Counted from the first letter of the stretch, positions 1 to 13,539 are shown. The stretch is DNA of 64,000 nucleotides from Silurus meridionalis (GCF_014805685.1 NC_060893.1:9669773-9733772), one strand, 5' to 3'. Translations and numbers: made by a program. Notes: a model not told the origin generated them from the letters alone.

Positions 1-571
1 CTGTTGATCTGCTTTTGTACCACTAATATGGACTGCCACTGTTGCACCACTGTGACTGTTTTTCTAGCAGCCTAAAGAATGAGGTTCATTCCTGAGGATT
101 GTGTTCATGCCTTAAGTTTCACAGGTACCTGGAGATCCTGCAGATTTCTGTCACAGTAATTGATGCTTTTAACTGGTTTGCTATAACTCCCCTAATGAAG
201 TCAACGCAAACAGGGTGATAGACTAAAAATCTTTTCAGAAACACACCTGGTGAACCTCAATGTGGCCACTATAACTTTTCTACTGTCAGAATTTACCACT
301 CTGATATTAAAGCAATGTTTATAAGCAATATGACAAGAGTTTGTATGAGCAAATGAAGGGGCCCATGAAATAATTCCTTTCCAGTATGCAATAATTTACA
401 ATATAGATTGTGACAGTCTCATTTCTCAGAAGAAATTTGCTGCAGTCACTTCAACATGTTGAATTGGTATAATGATCCAGACGCAAAAACACATTTCCTT
501 ACTGCCAAAATATGCAAAATATGTAACAGCCGCATTAAAAAAACAACAATCCCGCAAAATCCATTGGGAAG

Positions 572-721
572 TTGTGGTGGTAAGCTCGGTGGTAAAGACA
601 TCTGATTGGAACCGCACCACCAAGCTATTGCCGTTGGGCCCTTGAGCAAGGTCCTTAAGCTTCAAATTCTCTGCTAATTGTAAGTTGCTTTGAATAATGT
701 TGTCAGCCTAATGTCATAATA
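572..721 (+). mobile_element. tRNA-headed SINE with L2-like tail, internally deleted
   Basis: Begins with a tRNA-like A-box region (GGTGGTAAGCTCGGTGG), has lost the B-box part, and continues with the common fish SINE body (CCACCAAGCT ... GTTGGGCCCTTGAGCAAGG). The tail, TTGTAAGTTGCTTTGAATAA and onward to about 721, resembles the 3' end of the L2 LINE found at about 56.5 kb. This suggests L2-driven mobility. It is diverged and cannot be a functional tRNA. Confidence 0.65.
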
Positions 722-959
722 TAAAATTTGGCATATTACATGAAAAATATTACAAAAAAGACCCAAGACTGTTAAGTAGCTAGAATCCTGTATCAGACAC
801 GAATGGATATATTCCTCTCCCAAAACTAATCTTCATAGTTTCCAGATGTATATACAGACTGTTGTTAAAACAGCAGGGGATGCTTCACAGTGATAAACAT
901 GGCCCTGTTTTATGAGATGTGTCATAGCCATCAATTTAAAAACGGTTGGACACACATGA

Positions 960-2600
960 GCTTTGCGTTGTTTGCTTGAGAGTGGAGCATGCTTAACTTA
1001 TGATTGTCCGTGCTGTAGCCGTATGGCTATCCGCACTCTCTGCTCCCAAAAATCACTCTTCGAGGAGAGTGATCTTTCTCGTGGCTCAGGCCCCACTCTC
1101 ACTTTCTGGGGCGAAGCTTACCATTATCGGGTCCTCCCATTTGGCCTAGCACTCTCACCCTGCACCTTCACCAAGTGCATGAATGCGGCGCTAGTCCCGC
1201 TATGGCTTCAGGGCATCCGCATTCTAAACTACCCAAGGTCGGTGGGACAAGTCACATCTTTAACGGCACAAAAACTGCCTGGGGATGATGGCCATGTTCT
1301 TGACACTGGAACACTTCCAACGAGACCTGAGACTTCGCCACGTGTTAGTCCGAACAGACATCATGTCGGTGGTCTCGTACATTAATCGCCAGGGAGGTCT
1401 CGGGTCTTGCCCCTTGTACAGGCTGGTGCGGCAGATCCTCCGATTGTCCCAGGGAAAACTCCTTTAATTAAGAGCAGTTTACATCCCGGGTCAGTTGAAC
1501 TGGAGAGCAGACGCCCTTTCTAAGCAAGGGCCGAGGCCCGGGGAATGGAGGCTCCACCCCGAGGTGGTGGAGCAAATATGGCAGAAATATTAAAGAGCAG
1601 GTGGATTTGTTTGCGACTCAGGAGACTTCGCACTGTCCTCTCTGGTTCTCTCTCTCACCCAGCCCCATTGGATGGATACGTCTGTCCGCCTTTTCCCCTA
1701 TCGCGCTGCTCCTTTGAGTTCTGGAGAGAATCCGCCAGGAAGGAGCTCGTCTCCACCTGGTGGCACCTCGGTGGCCTGGCAGACCGTGGTTTAGGGAGCT
1801 GCGCTCCCTCCTCGAGTGACCTTCTTGGGAAATTCCTCCCAGGAGGGATCACCTCTCACAGGCAGGGGGAACCCTGGTTTACCCCACCCAGAGTTATGGA
1901 AGCTGTGGTTGTGGCCTGTGAGGGGGAAGTCGGAGCAGCTGTTCGTCTGCTTGCCCTCACAGGAAAGGTTCACCGGCTAATAAGCAGACGCTCAGTAGAT
2001 GGATTGTGGATGCCATTTGCCTGTGTTATGAGTCTTCTTATGGTCATTCCACCTGGGGTATGGCGGCCTCTACAGCCTGGTCCCCTGGCGTGTCGCCCCA
2101 GGACATTTGTAACGCTGCGGGCTGGTCCACCCTGCTGACCTTTGTCAGGTTCTATGACCTCGACATCAGAGCCACTCCCGGCTCCTCTGTCCTGCATGCA
2201 GGTTGTGCTCAGACACATTAGGCAGGGACTGGTCAGTATGGCGTGATTGGACACTCGTTCCCAAAGCGTTTCGCCACATCTTAAGATCCTGAAAGGGAAC
2301 GTTACTAGGTTACGCATGTAACCCTAGTTCCCTGAGGGAACAAGAGCTGCGTCAACAGGCCATACTCCCTGCATCCCTGCAGCGCTCACCTTCTGCTTTT
2401 TCAGAAGCTGATGTCACTCCAATCGCGCTCCCATTTTGTAGCTTCCTGGTTTGCGCGACGTCGCCCGCCAGTGACGTCACGACTGCCTATTGGCCAGATT
2501 TTACACTCGATTCAGAGCGAGAACAATGCGAGGCGTTCCCAAAGCGTTTCAACGTAGCTCACCCCCTCAGGTAACTAGGGTTACATACGTAACCTATTGA
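960..2600 (+). mobile_element. decayed DIRS-like (tyrosine-recombinase) retrotransposon, 5'-truncated
   Basis: Plus-strand frames contain a reverse transcriptase piece (YHYRVLPFGLALSPCTFTKC, about 1122-1200). A DIRS-type RNase H follows in another frame (HVLVRTDIMSVVSYINRQGG, about 1340-1400), then GQLNWRADALSKQG (about 1490-1530). A tyrosine-recombinase C-terminus (DICNAAGWSTLLTFVRFYDL) sits at about 2102-2160. The RT polymerase box after RILNY is missing: a deletion joins RT directly to RNase H. The recombinase motif expected as HSTR reads HSTW. The 3' part has the split repeats typical of DIRS: a 17-nt direct repeat at 2256-2272 and 2534-2550, and near-palindromes at 2308-2323 and 2579-2594. 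Several frameshifts make it inactive. Confidence 0.82.
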
Positions 2601-2602
2601 CA

Positions 2603-2712
2603 TTTTCTGTTTATTATTGTGAATAAAATATGGGTTCATGGGATTTGCAGATAATTTAAACAACAGATAATTTAAACAGCATCCCAACTTTTTTTTTAAA
2701 TTGGGGTTGTAT
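2603..2712 (+). mobile_element. terminal fragment of a fish DNA-transposon-like repeat
   Basis: The segment ending CAGCATCCCAAC, a T-run and TTGGGGTTGTA matches from memory the end of a very common teleost interspersed repeat. It lies directly after the DIRS end. No partner end is visible, so it is a fragment. Confidence 0.4.
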
Positions 2713-3120
2713 TATAGTAATTACTTTGCTTGGTTTTAATCTTCTGCTTATAATCTACCTGTGAACAAACTTAAAAAATGTTATAAAAAAATTCAGATGC
2801 CACCCTTCATTCATCTCGATCTGCTCTGCCCTCTTCCAGACTCTGATTAATGGGTGCTGAAGCTTTACTACTGCACACAAATATCTCATTATGTCTCAGA
2901 ACCTCAGTGACTGATCTCCTTTTCCATATTTAAATCACAGTTCTAGACACAGCTTTGTAAGCTTAATTATGTAGCAGGAATGCATAGTTTGTAGTATAAA
3001 TTACTTGCACAAATTGGCACCATTGCATTTTTTTATTTTTATAAAAGCAACCTTAAGACAGTTTACATTTAACTGTCACTGCATGCCCATAAACACCTAT
3101 TCACATACCTAAAAACACAA

Positions 3121-3122
<2 letters not shown>

Positions 3123-3156
<34 letters not shown>
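3123..3156. repeat. (CA)n microsatellite
   Basis: Uninterrupted CA dinucleotide run of about 17 units. Confidence 0.95.
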
Positions 3157-3160
<4 letters not shown>

Positions 3161-5079
3161 CATGGATTAAATGTATTCTTGTTGCTGAGTTACCTTGTTG
3201 GAATTTCAATTCTAGTCTCTTTTGGCTACTATTTCTATGACAACAAGGTTTAAGAACCTCCTAATCACAGATTTACCATGGAGGGGGGTGGGGTTGTTAG
3301 ATGGCATTCATGCTGAACTCACAGGTTATTGTTTTTCTAAAGGTAATGCTTCCAGGCAAAAAATAATGCCAAGAGTTTGTTTGATTTGCACAGCTTCCAG
3401 CTAGTTTTACACTGTCCACTATAAATCATATTGCATATTAGTTCCTAAGCCACACAGTGCTTTGTGTTTAAAATGAGCTTTACTCTGTCTGTCCACTATA
3501 AACCAATACTCTACTAAGTAATCACAAATCTTTAGCCTGATGTATTCTTTGAATGAGCTATGAATTAGCTGGTAGAGCTCCGAATCTGACAATTTACACT
3601 TTACAGTGTTGCTCTTAGGACTCCATTTGTTTAACCATATTTTTCTCATACTGCAGCTGAAGTAACTTTTAAAGTGAAAACTTGTACACAGTGAAGATAA
3701 TAGCTATGTATCTAAACTGATGGCAAAAAAGTTTTATTTTATTATGAATAAATTTGTTTAAATCATGCTTTTAAATATAATTCTTCTCATCTTCACCGTT
3801 CAAATGTTTTATTTGACAATTAACAGAGAGATGCACTTTTCAAACTGCTCCCAACAAAACTCTCAGTACTGAAAGTCTCTAAACAATCAGCAATCAATGA
3901 TCTCCTTAGTTTGTTTTGTCTTTCAGATGCAGTCCATATGAAACAGTGTGAAGAAAACTAGGAAAATTACTGAACATTCAGCTTTTTGCTGTTTTAAACA
4001 GTGATTTTGCATAAATCACTGCAATACATGTAGCAAGTACAAAACGCTAAATATGCTAATTAGAAGAGTCTTCAAAGATCACTTGTGAAGAAACAACACT
4101 GAGAATGAAGTTAGTTTACGGCTGGAGTACAGCAGATACCTAATTTGGCTCTGTATTAGAGTGTACCTGATGTCATCTACTTCCAATGAACCCATTCTTT
4201 TTTCTTTTACAATCTATGCTAGACTGTAGGTAATTATAAAAACTTAGACATGAAAATCAGTGAAATAGTTCTTGAGTCACATAGAAAAATTATTGTCTTA
4301 AAGGCAGAGGGACAGGCAATGATATGTTTTGATGATATTAACCATCACAGTCATTTCCTACAGAAATGCACCACTAATTCATCAGCACTTCCTGCTGGCT
4401 CACCTGCCTCACTGCTTCTAGTTAATGAGGGGTGACAGAGCAGCGGGGTGCAGAGGCGGAATACGTTCATTATGAGGGTGATGGCAGGTGCAAGGAGGAA
4501 ACGAGAGCGAGGGACAGTGTAAGCTTTCTCTCTCACTCTCTGGATACACTGGGCCACAGGTGTTAAGCTTTGCAGGGTGAATCACTTCCCTGATCACAAG
4601 GCAACAGCTGGTATTGCTACATGTCTGCATGGCCAACAAGCTCATGACCCATTCCATGTAGCTCATCAAAATCTCTTGCTGCAACCTTGTTCTCTCCTTC
4701 AGAGTGCATATGTGAATGCAAACAAATGAAATACACGGATACTGTATTACTGTGAGAAATGAGCATGTTGGGTGAAAGTACTGTTCGATGCTCGAGTCAA
4801 GTCTAAAATCACAGTTTGATGTTACCTGAATCTGATCTATTTGAGTCTGAAAATACACTCAGAAAATATTTTTATGACTTGCAATTCAATAATATAGTAA
4901 TAATAATAATATGTCCTGTGCACACCTTAAAATTTTATGGCCTCAATTACTCTATTATCTTATGTCTCAAAATAAATAAATAAAGATAGAAAAGTGTGCT
5001 GTTTTGTTAGATTTTAGATAAGTATGCCATATTGTTTTAATACACTGTAAATAATTTTGCCATATTGTTTTAATACACC

Positions 5080-5760
5080 AGTGTATTATGTGATAGATAC
5101 TACCACAGCTATAGTAGCCTCCACTCTGCTGAGTTGGCTTTCTACATCCAACCAAACCCTGATTCATCTATCTGACTTATAGTGAAGCATGATTCATCCT
5201 TTCCAAAAAACGTTTTCGCTGCTCCTGAGTTCAGTGGTGGTGCGCTTAACGTCAATCCAGCAGACACCTGGCACTGCACATAATGATGTTATATTTTGTG
5301 TGCAGCTGCTCGGCCACGGAATCCCAATTCATGAATCTTCCAACACACAGGGCCTCGTGTTTCCAGAGATAGGCTTTAACTCTGTGATGAGTAATGATTG
5401 ATACTGATTTATACCTGCTATGTGCTTTAGCCCTCGATTGGCCTCACACCGTGAGCTTGCCTGGTCTACTGCTTCCTGACGGAGCTAGACAGGTTTATTT
5501 CAAAATAATAACACCTACAGTTGATTGGGCAGATCTAGCAGGGCAGAAATTTCACAAACCGAATAGTAGCAAAAGTAGTATCTTTCAGTAGAGCCATGTT
5601 AAATAAAAAGTCACTGAGCTCTTCAGTATGACTCATTGTACTGCCCATGCTTATCTATGGAGACTGCAAGAAGATTCAATGTGTTTGATATTTTTTTTTT
5701 TCAGGCTGGATGTGTTAAAAGGTTGTGGCAAAGACATTACTGGAAGACCTATCCATTATG
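5080..5760. mobile_element. degenerate Tc1-like interspersed repeat
   Basis: Phrases such as TAGTAGCCTCCACTCTGCTG, the 'cagcagacacctggcactgcac' type segment near 5258, CAGCTGCTCGGCCACGGAAT (about 5303) and CACTGAGCTCTTCAGTATGA (about 5612) match in order a widespread non-autonomous fish DNA transposon that carries Tc1-type transposase remnants. No open frame survives. Ends are uncertain. Confidence 0.55.
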
Positions 5761-7899
5761 TTTCTACCCAAGAAGAAAATAGACTTAAGCACATGTCCAA
5801 CCCTGCTCCGAATATCAATAAACTGCCTGTGTAAATGAATACAAATCTAACTTTTAAATTCCAGTCAAAATGTCTCCAGGTGTAAATATGGCCCTTTAGC
5901 TTTTCCCCCTTTATGCTCTTTGGTCCTGTGACTCATTATTTTCCAGTCTGCCTCCTATTAATCTTGGCAATTCTGTCTCCGTCTATTTTTTTTTTTTTTA
6001 CCGTCTTTCTGGAGTTCCTGCAGTCAAATCCTGTCACTTTCAAGGCCCTTCCACTACAAATACCCACCTGAAAGGTTCTGTCTTTCACTCTGTTATCTGT
6101 CTCCATTAGCATTCTTCCACCCTTCCACCCTGCCCTGTGCCTGTCATTTATCCTCCTTTCAGACTCACACAGTTCCTGCACTTATCTGGCATTTACTCAA
6201 TCACACATCCACTGATTTCAGTCTACAAGTGTTCCGTACTTTTGACATCTTCCTTATACTATAAACGTTCAGCTAAAACATCTGACATTGGCTGGGGAAA
6301 CAGTCAGTAAATCACAGGAGGAGCAAACGACTGAAATAGAACAAAGATAATCAGATTATCAGCAAGAGCAATAACTCGGGCTGGGTATTACAAATTCTAT
6401 TATTCATAGAAAATGACAGATGACAGTACGTTAATCTGACTAAGCCAATATAAATGTCAGAGTATAGCATGAGGTCTTTATTCAGCTTCTCATATTGTCA
6501 CTATTGATTAATCGCTAACGACACCAGTCATTAGTGACAAAGCTTTAGAGAAGCCTACATTTTTTTAGTGTAAGCAATAACGCAAACTCTCTAAACACAC
6601 AGACAGACAGACAGAATTATTAGCTTATTACACAAAAACAACAGAGACAAAGAATCCTAGTTTGTGCCTAAATGTGGTCTACAGAGAGTAAATTCATGAT
6701 GTTCACATCACTGTAGTGATAAGTGATGCAGATCTAAATATTTAAATGAATCAAAATTAATATATAGATATACGTTATATAAATTAAAACAATGCAATTT
6801 CATATATGTTTTAAATATGGTGACATATGTCGAATTCTGCAACACCTGCTGACTGCCTTTTCAGTATTTGTCCTTATAGCCCGCTCGCTTTTATCTAGTA
6901 ACCGATAATCATGTGTTTGGTTATTCATGCACGTGTTAGATCTGCATTCCTGCTATTATAAATACATCTGCAATGTAATGGATTAAAATTCCACAGCTGC
7001 AGCCCTTAATAAGAAACATAGTTAATCAAAGAATTGAAACACAAAGCATATGCCGTATTACGTTCATACAGCAGACAGAAACAAGCACTTCTTATTGATT
7101 AAGTAATGGCATGATAATAATCAGAAACTATCGGTTTTTATTAGCTTAAAAAAAAAAAAACAGGTGGCTATTTTTCATCTAGAAAGTTGTGCTGTTTCTC
7201 CCTAATTAGGTGTACGATGAATGTGATGTACTAATCAATAGCTACCTTTCCCCAGACTGGCTCAGTCATTAAAAATGCTTTTTTGCAGTATAATGTAAGA
7301 AATAATAAAAGCTGTATAAATGAACACGAACAACAAAAGCACTAAAGTGGTGTGTTCAATAAACTTTGTACAAACCGATTGCCAAAAAGCAGCAGAGAGG
7401 TGTCAAACTTGATTTGAGTTTAAATTTGACTAAAATTATGGTTTGGCATCACAGTGCACATAAAACACCAAAGAAAAAGAGTAAAGCTCTTCGGCTAAGA
7501 AGCATGAAGGAAAAAACATATACTGTACAGGCACAACTAATGGTTAGAAATAGAGCAATATGAAAAGATAAACAAATGTTTTAAAAGTGCATAGCAATCA
7601 TACAAATCACCTGTGCATGAAGAGCCAGCACTAAAGAAATGATAACAATTACATTTTTTTTCACCAAATCCAATTTATTTTCCTGTTCACCCCTGCTGCA
7701 CACACACTCCTGTCCAGATGAAAATGTGAACAATGAAAACATCAAATTCAGGCTGTGAGGGCTGGTAATTAGTTTGGTAATTACTTGATGAGTTGAACTC
7801 TTTAAGACTAAACAATCAGATGCAGATTGTGGAAAAATGCATGAGGCACCGTCGCTGTTAATATTTTTTTCACATCACCCATACATGGCCAAACAAAAG

Positions 7900-8935
7900 C
7901 CTAAAACACTGGATAACTACTTTAGTACTTCTAAAATTGTTTTGCTCCATAGTAAAAGCTGATTAAGCATTTGGACAATTTTGTAACATACTGAATTTTG
8001 AATCCACCAAACCACTGCCAACCATACATGCATCCACCACCATGTTTCACAGATTTCACTAGGTGTTCCAATGTTTATTAAAGGTTTCCATAAGCCATTT
8101 GAATCATGATGTAATCTATAGTTTTAGGTGTTTCAAACAAAACACATACCGACATGTTATTGCCACCACCATGCTTTAGAAATTAGATGGTTTTTTTTTA
8201 CATTTAAATACTTCTTCCCCATACATGGTTTCATCTGACCAGAAAGCAATCTTTAAGAGTTTCCTCCTTGTGTGACAGTTGAAAGGAGTTACTTTATTTT
8301 GTGCCTGATGCATCCAAGTTTTCACTTGAATAGTTCCTTCACTGTTCTATTGGGGTTTAGCTGAACCCTGTCAGACTGAAGTTTGTTCATCCCCCTAAAT
8401 GTGTTCCTCTTTTCCGGAATTTTCTGTGTAGTCATTATATTTTTATATTTACAAAATACAATTGTTCATTTAGCTGTACTTAGTGCCTTAAGTTGTGTGT
8501 CCTGATGAACACGAGCAATTGCACAAAATTATCTTTCTTTCTTGCTTGGGTTGATAACATTTTTTCCATGGTATCAAAGGCTCTAGCTCTAAAGGTACTG
8601 TAGGTCATTTTACAGCTACAGGCCACTCCTAATTAACTGCTAATTATCAGAGATTGTCAATCAAAAATAGGCATTTCCTAAATCTCTGCAGTCTACCAGA
8701 ATTTTTTAAAAGTCAATGCAGTGTATGTTGCTTGGTAAATGCAAATTCCTGACCCACTGGAATTCTAAAATAGGGAACTACATCTGAAATAAATCAGTCT
8801 TTAATCACTTGCTTTTAATTTAATACTGATGTAAACTAATTCATTTAACTAATTGACTTGGTCTTGAAATGAGCTTGTGATAGAATATATTTATTCTAGG
8901 TGTTTGTAAACTACTGACCTCAACTTTACTCTTTT
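7900..8935 (-). mobile_element. degenerate Tc1-like transposon
   Basis: On the plus strand CCACCACCATGTTTCACAG (about 8034) and GGTTTCATCTGACCAGAA (about 8226) are the reverse complement of the conserved Tc1 transposase coding segments around the first catalytic Asp (WSDET-like). The segment GTGTTTGTAAACTACTGACC and onward at about 8899 looks like a Sleeping Beauty-type terminal repeat. Every frame is broken by stops. Confidence 0.55.
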
Positions 8936-10509
8936 GGAAACATTCACTTCACTTAACACTTCAATCATTTCTGGATGTTGTTCACATGTAGGCCACACTC
9001 ATTTACAAACTGCACTAATGTGCTCACAGCAAACATAGTGAAAGAGAAGAAAACCCAAAGACTGTCCATTAAATCTCTTTCACTACTGCTTTTGACTGGG
9101 AGAGGCTATGGCAGCTAACATCCATGAACTGGCTGATTATTTCCATGACCTTTATGGAACATCTTCAAAGCAGGCAGTGCTGGGTAAAAAACACCTGACT
9201 TCAGGTAATTAAGATAAAGGGCATAAGACCCGAAGGTATTCAATGAAGTGGAAAATTTGAGAAGCAATGGCAATTAAAAATAAAAATAAAAAAGGCATAT
9301 CCCCATGATTTTAGCTTTCCAGACTATTTATTTTCTATTTTAGACATTAAACAAACAAAAACACTGCAGTATTTCACTACAAATGAAATGTGGGTGTATT
9401 GTGGAAGAAGACACAAACAAAGTATAGCATAAAACATCGCTGCTCTGGCCCTCTCTATTTAAACAAAGAAAAAATTATCTTAAAGCAAGATAATGCAGAC
9501 TGCAAAAAACAGAATGTCACAGATAAGCAGTTGACAAAACTCACTGTTTAAAGAGTTAAATCAGAGATGTTTTGTTTCGGCTAGTTTAAAGACTCTTGTG
9601 AGTCTTGATTACATCATGAATTCTATATATAAATAAATACCAGCTCAAATTTGGTTCACTCTGCCAGGAGATTCAGAGAAGTTTAGATAGATGAAGGTGA
9701 GCTAAACATGGTTTCAAAAAATCAACACAAATATTTTTAAGAAACTAACCAACTGTAATCGACTGAAAAGCTGTTATAAGCTGGCTATATCTGGCTTTAT
9801 CATGGAGCTTGATAAATAGACCAAGATCCTCTGTAGCCCTGTTTACAGGAGCAGATTTAGAAATAGTGCTGCCATTCCCTTTAAGGCAGGTGTCACAAAA
9901 TATTCATTAAAAATATTCATTTTAAAGCCACAGTTTTCAAAATATGACTTATTGCGAGTGCTATTCTTTTCCACATATTTGGCTTTGCTCGATCTAACAT
10001 GCCAAAAATTCTTGAGAGAATTGTTAATGTAGTATTACAACTGAAAGGCCAAAGAATTTCACAGATGAAGATAGCCAGGTTGGATCATACTGGCCGATAA
10101 CATATTGATCGATAGTTTTTAAAATGAATACTGCATAAAAAAACAAACACTCCATGTAATATAGCACAGAACTTCAGTACACAAAAATAAAAACATTACG
10201 AATCATGTAAATGTGCTAAATGAAATAAAAATTAATATATATTAATAAATAAAAATAATTATGTAATTAATAAATGAAAAGATAATAAATCCATGTTATA
10301 TTGCACTCCCTGTGCAGCCGATCGGTCTAGCAATCGACTCTCTGTGGCGATGAATCGTTAAAACTAAAGAATCGTTGGTCTCTAATATATATTAATTGTG
10401 TTTAGCATGTTCATGTTTATGATGTGTACTAGATAATATGAAATACACAACATGAGAAAAGATGTTATACCAAAGCATAGCATTCCAAACCAGGAAAGAC
10501 AAAACCCAC

Positions 10510-10842
10510 CTGACATGCGTTGTAGAGCAGCTGGTGCTCAAATTTCTTGATGCCAAGTATCTGCTGAAACATCTCATAGAGCTGCTCCTTACTGAGGATA
10601 AGCTCAGACACGGCGCTAAAGGGCATGCGTCCCTGTGACCGCCGCTGGTCTTCCTCTCCCTTAAAAATGGCGTCATATTTGGTGATCCAGGAGCTCAGCA
10701 CGGTCTCTTTGCTCAAACCGTCGATCTCAGGTAGGCTGCGTACGCGGCGTTCAATGTTCTTCTTGAAGACCTCGCGGAAATCGCTGGCTGAGCAGCCTCC
10801 GCTCTGCACCATCCGTGTCACGCGCTCACTCTTGAGAAAACC
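10510..10842 (-). CDS. cadps2: cadps2 coding exon 3 (333 nt)
   Basis: Encodes 111 residues, from [20 protein letters not shown] through [19 protein letters not shown] and [20 protein letters not shown] to [10 protein letters not shown]. The variants [19 protein letters not shown] and [10 protein letters not shown] point to CADPS2 over CADPS. The acceptor is TTTCCACCCAG and the donor is CAG followed by GTGGGT, both canonical and phase 0. The first residue is Gly where mammals have Val, because the exon begins GGT at the splice junction. The next exon (LDN..EQAAQIRRELDGR in relatives) must lie left of position 1, since nothing in 1-10509 matches it. In mammals an isoform skipping exon 3 has been described as impairing dynactin binding and axonal transport. 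This exon's length, a multiple of three, would permit the same here. Confidence 0.95.
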
Positions 10843-11454
10843 CTGGGTGGAAAGAATTGAGGGGTTCAATTAATTTATGTGGAAAACATTTTTATTCTCG
10901 AGAGTCATGTATTAATTAAAATTCCAATCTCCAAAAACTCTACAATAAGAGATTGAAACAAAGGAACAAATAAACTGCTTGTGTAAAAGGAAATATGCCA
11001 CTAACCCTGAAATGTTATAATTTCAGATGACTGTATTTATTGTTTCTGTTACTATTCGTGCCCTTTTTGATCTATGAAACAGAAAGAACCATATAAGGAG
11101 CAGCAGACAGGGATGATGCTCATCTTCTTTCAGCAGGTAATGGGGTGGAACAAAGTCGATTTAGCTGCGCTGCCTCTAAAATGACGGAAATATGTTCCTA
11201 CTAAACCCACAAGGATTTCAAGGCATGAGGGGAAACTGGTTTGAAACAGGAAGGTAACAGCTTACAAATGCACTTAGCCTCTATTAACATGAATCATTTG
11301 AATCTGAATCATAAATGCATTAAAAAAAATAAGTCAAATGTAAAATGTATACATACAAGACAATCTGCAAAGTGCATCATGTGTCCATGAACAAATTCAT
11401 AGTTAGTGTACAGTCATAGTTAGGAATTACAGTCAGTATACAATGTGGCTCAGT

Positions 11455-11800
11455 TTGACTAAAAGACAGGAGGCAGAGCTGGAGGTAGCAGAGCTGAAGA
11501 TGATGAGGTTTTGAGTAAGAGTGACGAAAATGGACAGGATTAGAAATTAGTTTATTGGAGGGACAGCGCATGTAGGACGTTTTGGAGACAAGGTGAGGGA
11601 GGCGAGATTGAGATGGTTTGGACATGTTCAGAAGAGGGACATGGGGTATATCGGTAGAAGAATGCTGAGGATAGAGCCGCCAGGAAAAAGGAAAAGAGGA
11701 AGGCCAAAGAGGAGGTTTATGGATGTGGTGAGGGAAGACATGCAGGTAGCTGGTGTGAGAGAGGCAGATGTAGAGGACAGAGTGATAGGAGGCGGAAAGA
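11455..11800 (+). pseudogene. RTE-clade LINE, C-terminal ORF fragment
   Basis: Translates, with a few stops, to the end of an RTE-type reverse transcriptase ORF: EAELEVAELKM, then REARLRWFGHVQKRDMGYIG, RRMLRI, GKRKRGRPKRRFMDVVRED and ADVEDRV. Related plus-to-minus copies occur at 56.1 kb and 58.9 kb. The N-terminal endonuclease, the RT core and the usual 3' UTR are absent, so it is a doubly truncated relic. Confidence 0.8.
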
Positions 11801-12424
11801 AGAAAAAGCACAATGTAGCTCAGTGAGCACAATCCATCCATACAAAAAAAAAAGCAAGACGCAGTTATGGTTCAAAGCTTCACAAAACTCTCTTGTTATT
11901 TTTTTCCTTACGTGTTTTCTTTGGTGTCCCACACATGCAGAATGAAAGAGTGTCATTATTATTCTGCAGGGAGAATTAATCACTTCCTTCTTCCCTGTTG
12001 AGGTGCCTCAGCTTTTTAGGAAAGAGCAGTAATAAGAAATAAGAATATGACTTTACATAATACTAGCTATTCAACTAGCTTACAGCTATGTTGCTCTACT
12101 GGTTCTGTCATTTCTAAGTTGGGGAGAGATTTCAGGAGAAACTACAGTAATAATATTTCTCATCTAGGGCTGTAGAATTTCATATTGTAATTTAGTATTC
12201 AGACCTCACATGTAACTACTAGCTTATGCCCCGTGCAGCTCGATGACTCTAATTGGACAATGTCCTTATGCACAAGGTTGTGTACAAATGTTTGTGTTAA
12301 ACAAACTCAACAAAAAATGTTTTTCTTGCGGTTTGATGAATGCTATTTTCCTTCAGATTTTCAGTGGCAATGCTGATTTGAATTTGGTGACATCCACAAA
12401 ACTCTGACATAAGGTGTGCATACA

Positions 12425-12620
12425 TGGAGCATTGTAATCGGTTTAAAAGTCCGATCCGAATAAAAATGCTTCATATGAACCACTCATTTGGAATAAAAAT
12501 GCCCAAATCGAATGAAATTGTAATCGGTTTGAGAGGGGTGGGATAAACCTTTCTATAATCCGAACAAAATAAAAATTCTGCTAAACAAATTACTTCATAA
12601 AACCCATTACTTGAGGGACA
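12425..12620. repeat. possible DNA-transposon fragment with internal repeats
   Basis: The phrase ATTGTAATCGGTTT occurs at about 12433 and again at about 12519, and GGAATAAAAATGC-like blocks repeat nearby. This looks like the end region of a non-autonomous DNA transposon, but I cannot assign a family. Confidence 0.3.
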
Positions 12621-12877
12621 AAATTTGCCTTCTCATATCTCTGTGCGGTTTCGGATGCCTCCTCTTCACCTGGCAAGTAGAAGATCTCATATCGGCCCAT
12701 TCATCATTTCCTTGCAGAAGATATGCACAAACTTTTTTTTACTGTAATCTTGTGAACACCCAATTGTCACAACACAGCTTCTGAGTAACAACTGCGACAC
12801 GCATAATTAGGGGAATTGGATTTCTGATGGTCTCCTTTTCTGGGGCCATAAATCCGTGTACCACAAATGTGTGAATC

Positions 12878-13052
<175 letters not shown>

Positions 13053-13539
13053 AAGTAGGAAGGCGTGTGAGTATCATAGGGAAGCTGATGATGGTAAACC
13101 AGGGTTTATACGCTACATTGCACCATGAGTCATCACCAGATCTGTCACTTATCCGTCTCTTGGTGCTCGCTCTAATAAAGTGTTGTGCAGCATTAAAAAA
13201 CATTCTGTGGAAAATAGAACAAACACCACTGTAGCGACTCCTTATACAGTGCTGTTCTTCATTGAAAAAATACTCTTATTAAACTTAATAAATAGATGTA
13301 TATCGATATATTCAATATTTGCATTCAATGGCGTGAAGTAGATCGAGGTTTAAAATCTAGGCTTATGTTAGTTCCACTGGTTTTTAATTCATAGGTATTC
13401 CTGTCAAGAGTTGATGTGTGACATTTCTTGCATGCTTAATGTGCTGTAGACCATCAGCTGCCTTGTGCAGAGGAAAGGTCAAGTACAGAGTCATTAGCCC
13501 TATTAGTGCTGAGACAAATACTGCTCTAATACATACTGT

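Larger units (their letters stand above)
1..10509 (-). other. cadps2 intron 3 (partial, 3' end off the left edge)
   Basis: No coding exon or RNA gene was recognised on either strand. Recognisable content is the SINE near 572-721, a DIRS relic near 960-2600, a transposon end at 2603-2712, a (CA)n tract at 3123-3156 and two Tc1-like relics. The stretches 1-570, 2720-5000, 5770-7890 and 8940-10500 are AT-rich and hold nothing I can identify. A short peptide near 9990-10080 faintly recalls a Tc1 transposase N-terminus but is too weak to call. Confidence 0.75.

Noticed and set aside
9990..10080. Peptide MPKILERIVNVVLQLKGQRI resembling a Tc1 transposase N-terminus
   Set aside because: Only one short block, no terminal repeat and no following catalytic regions.
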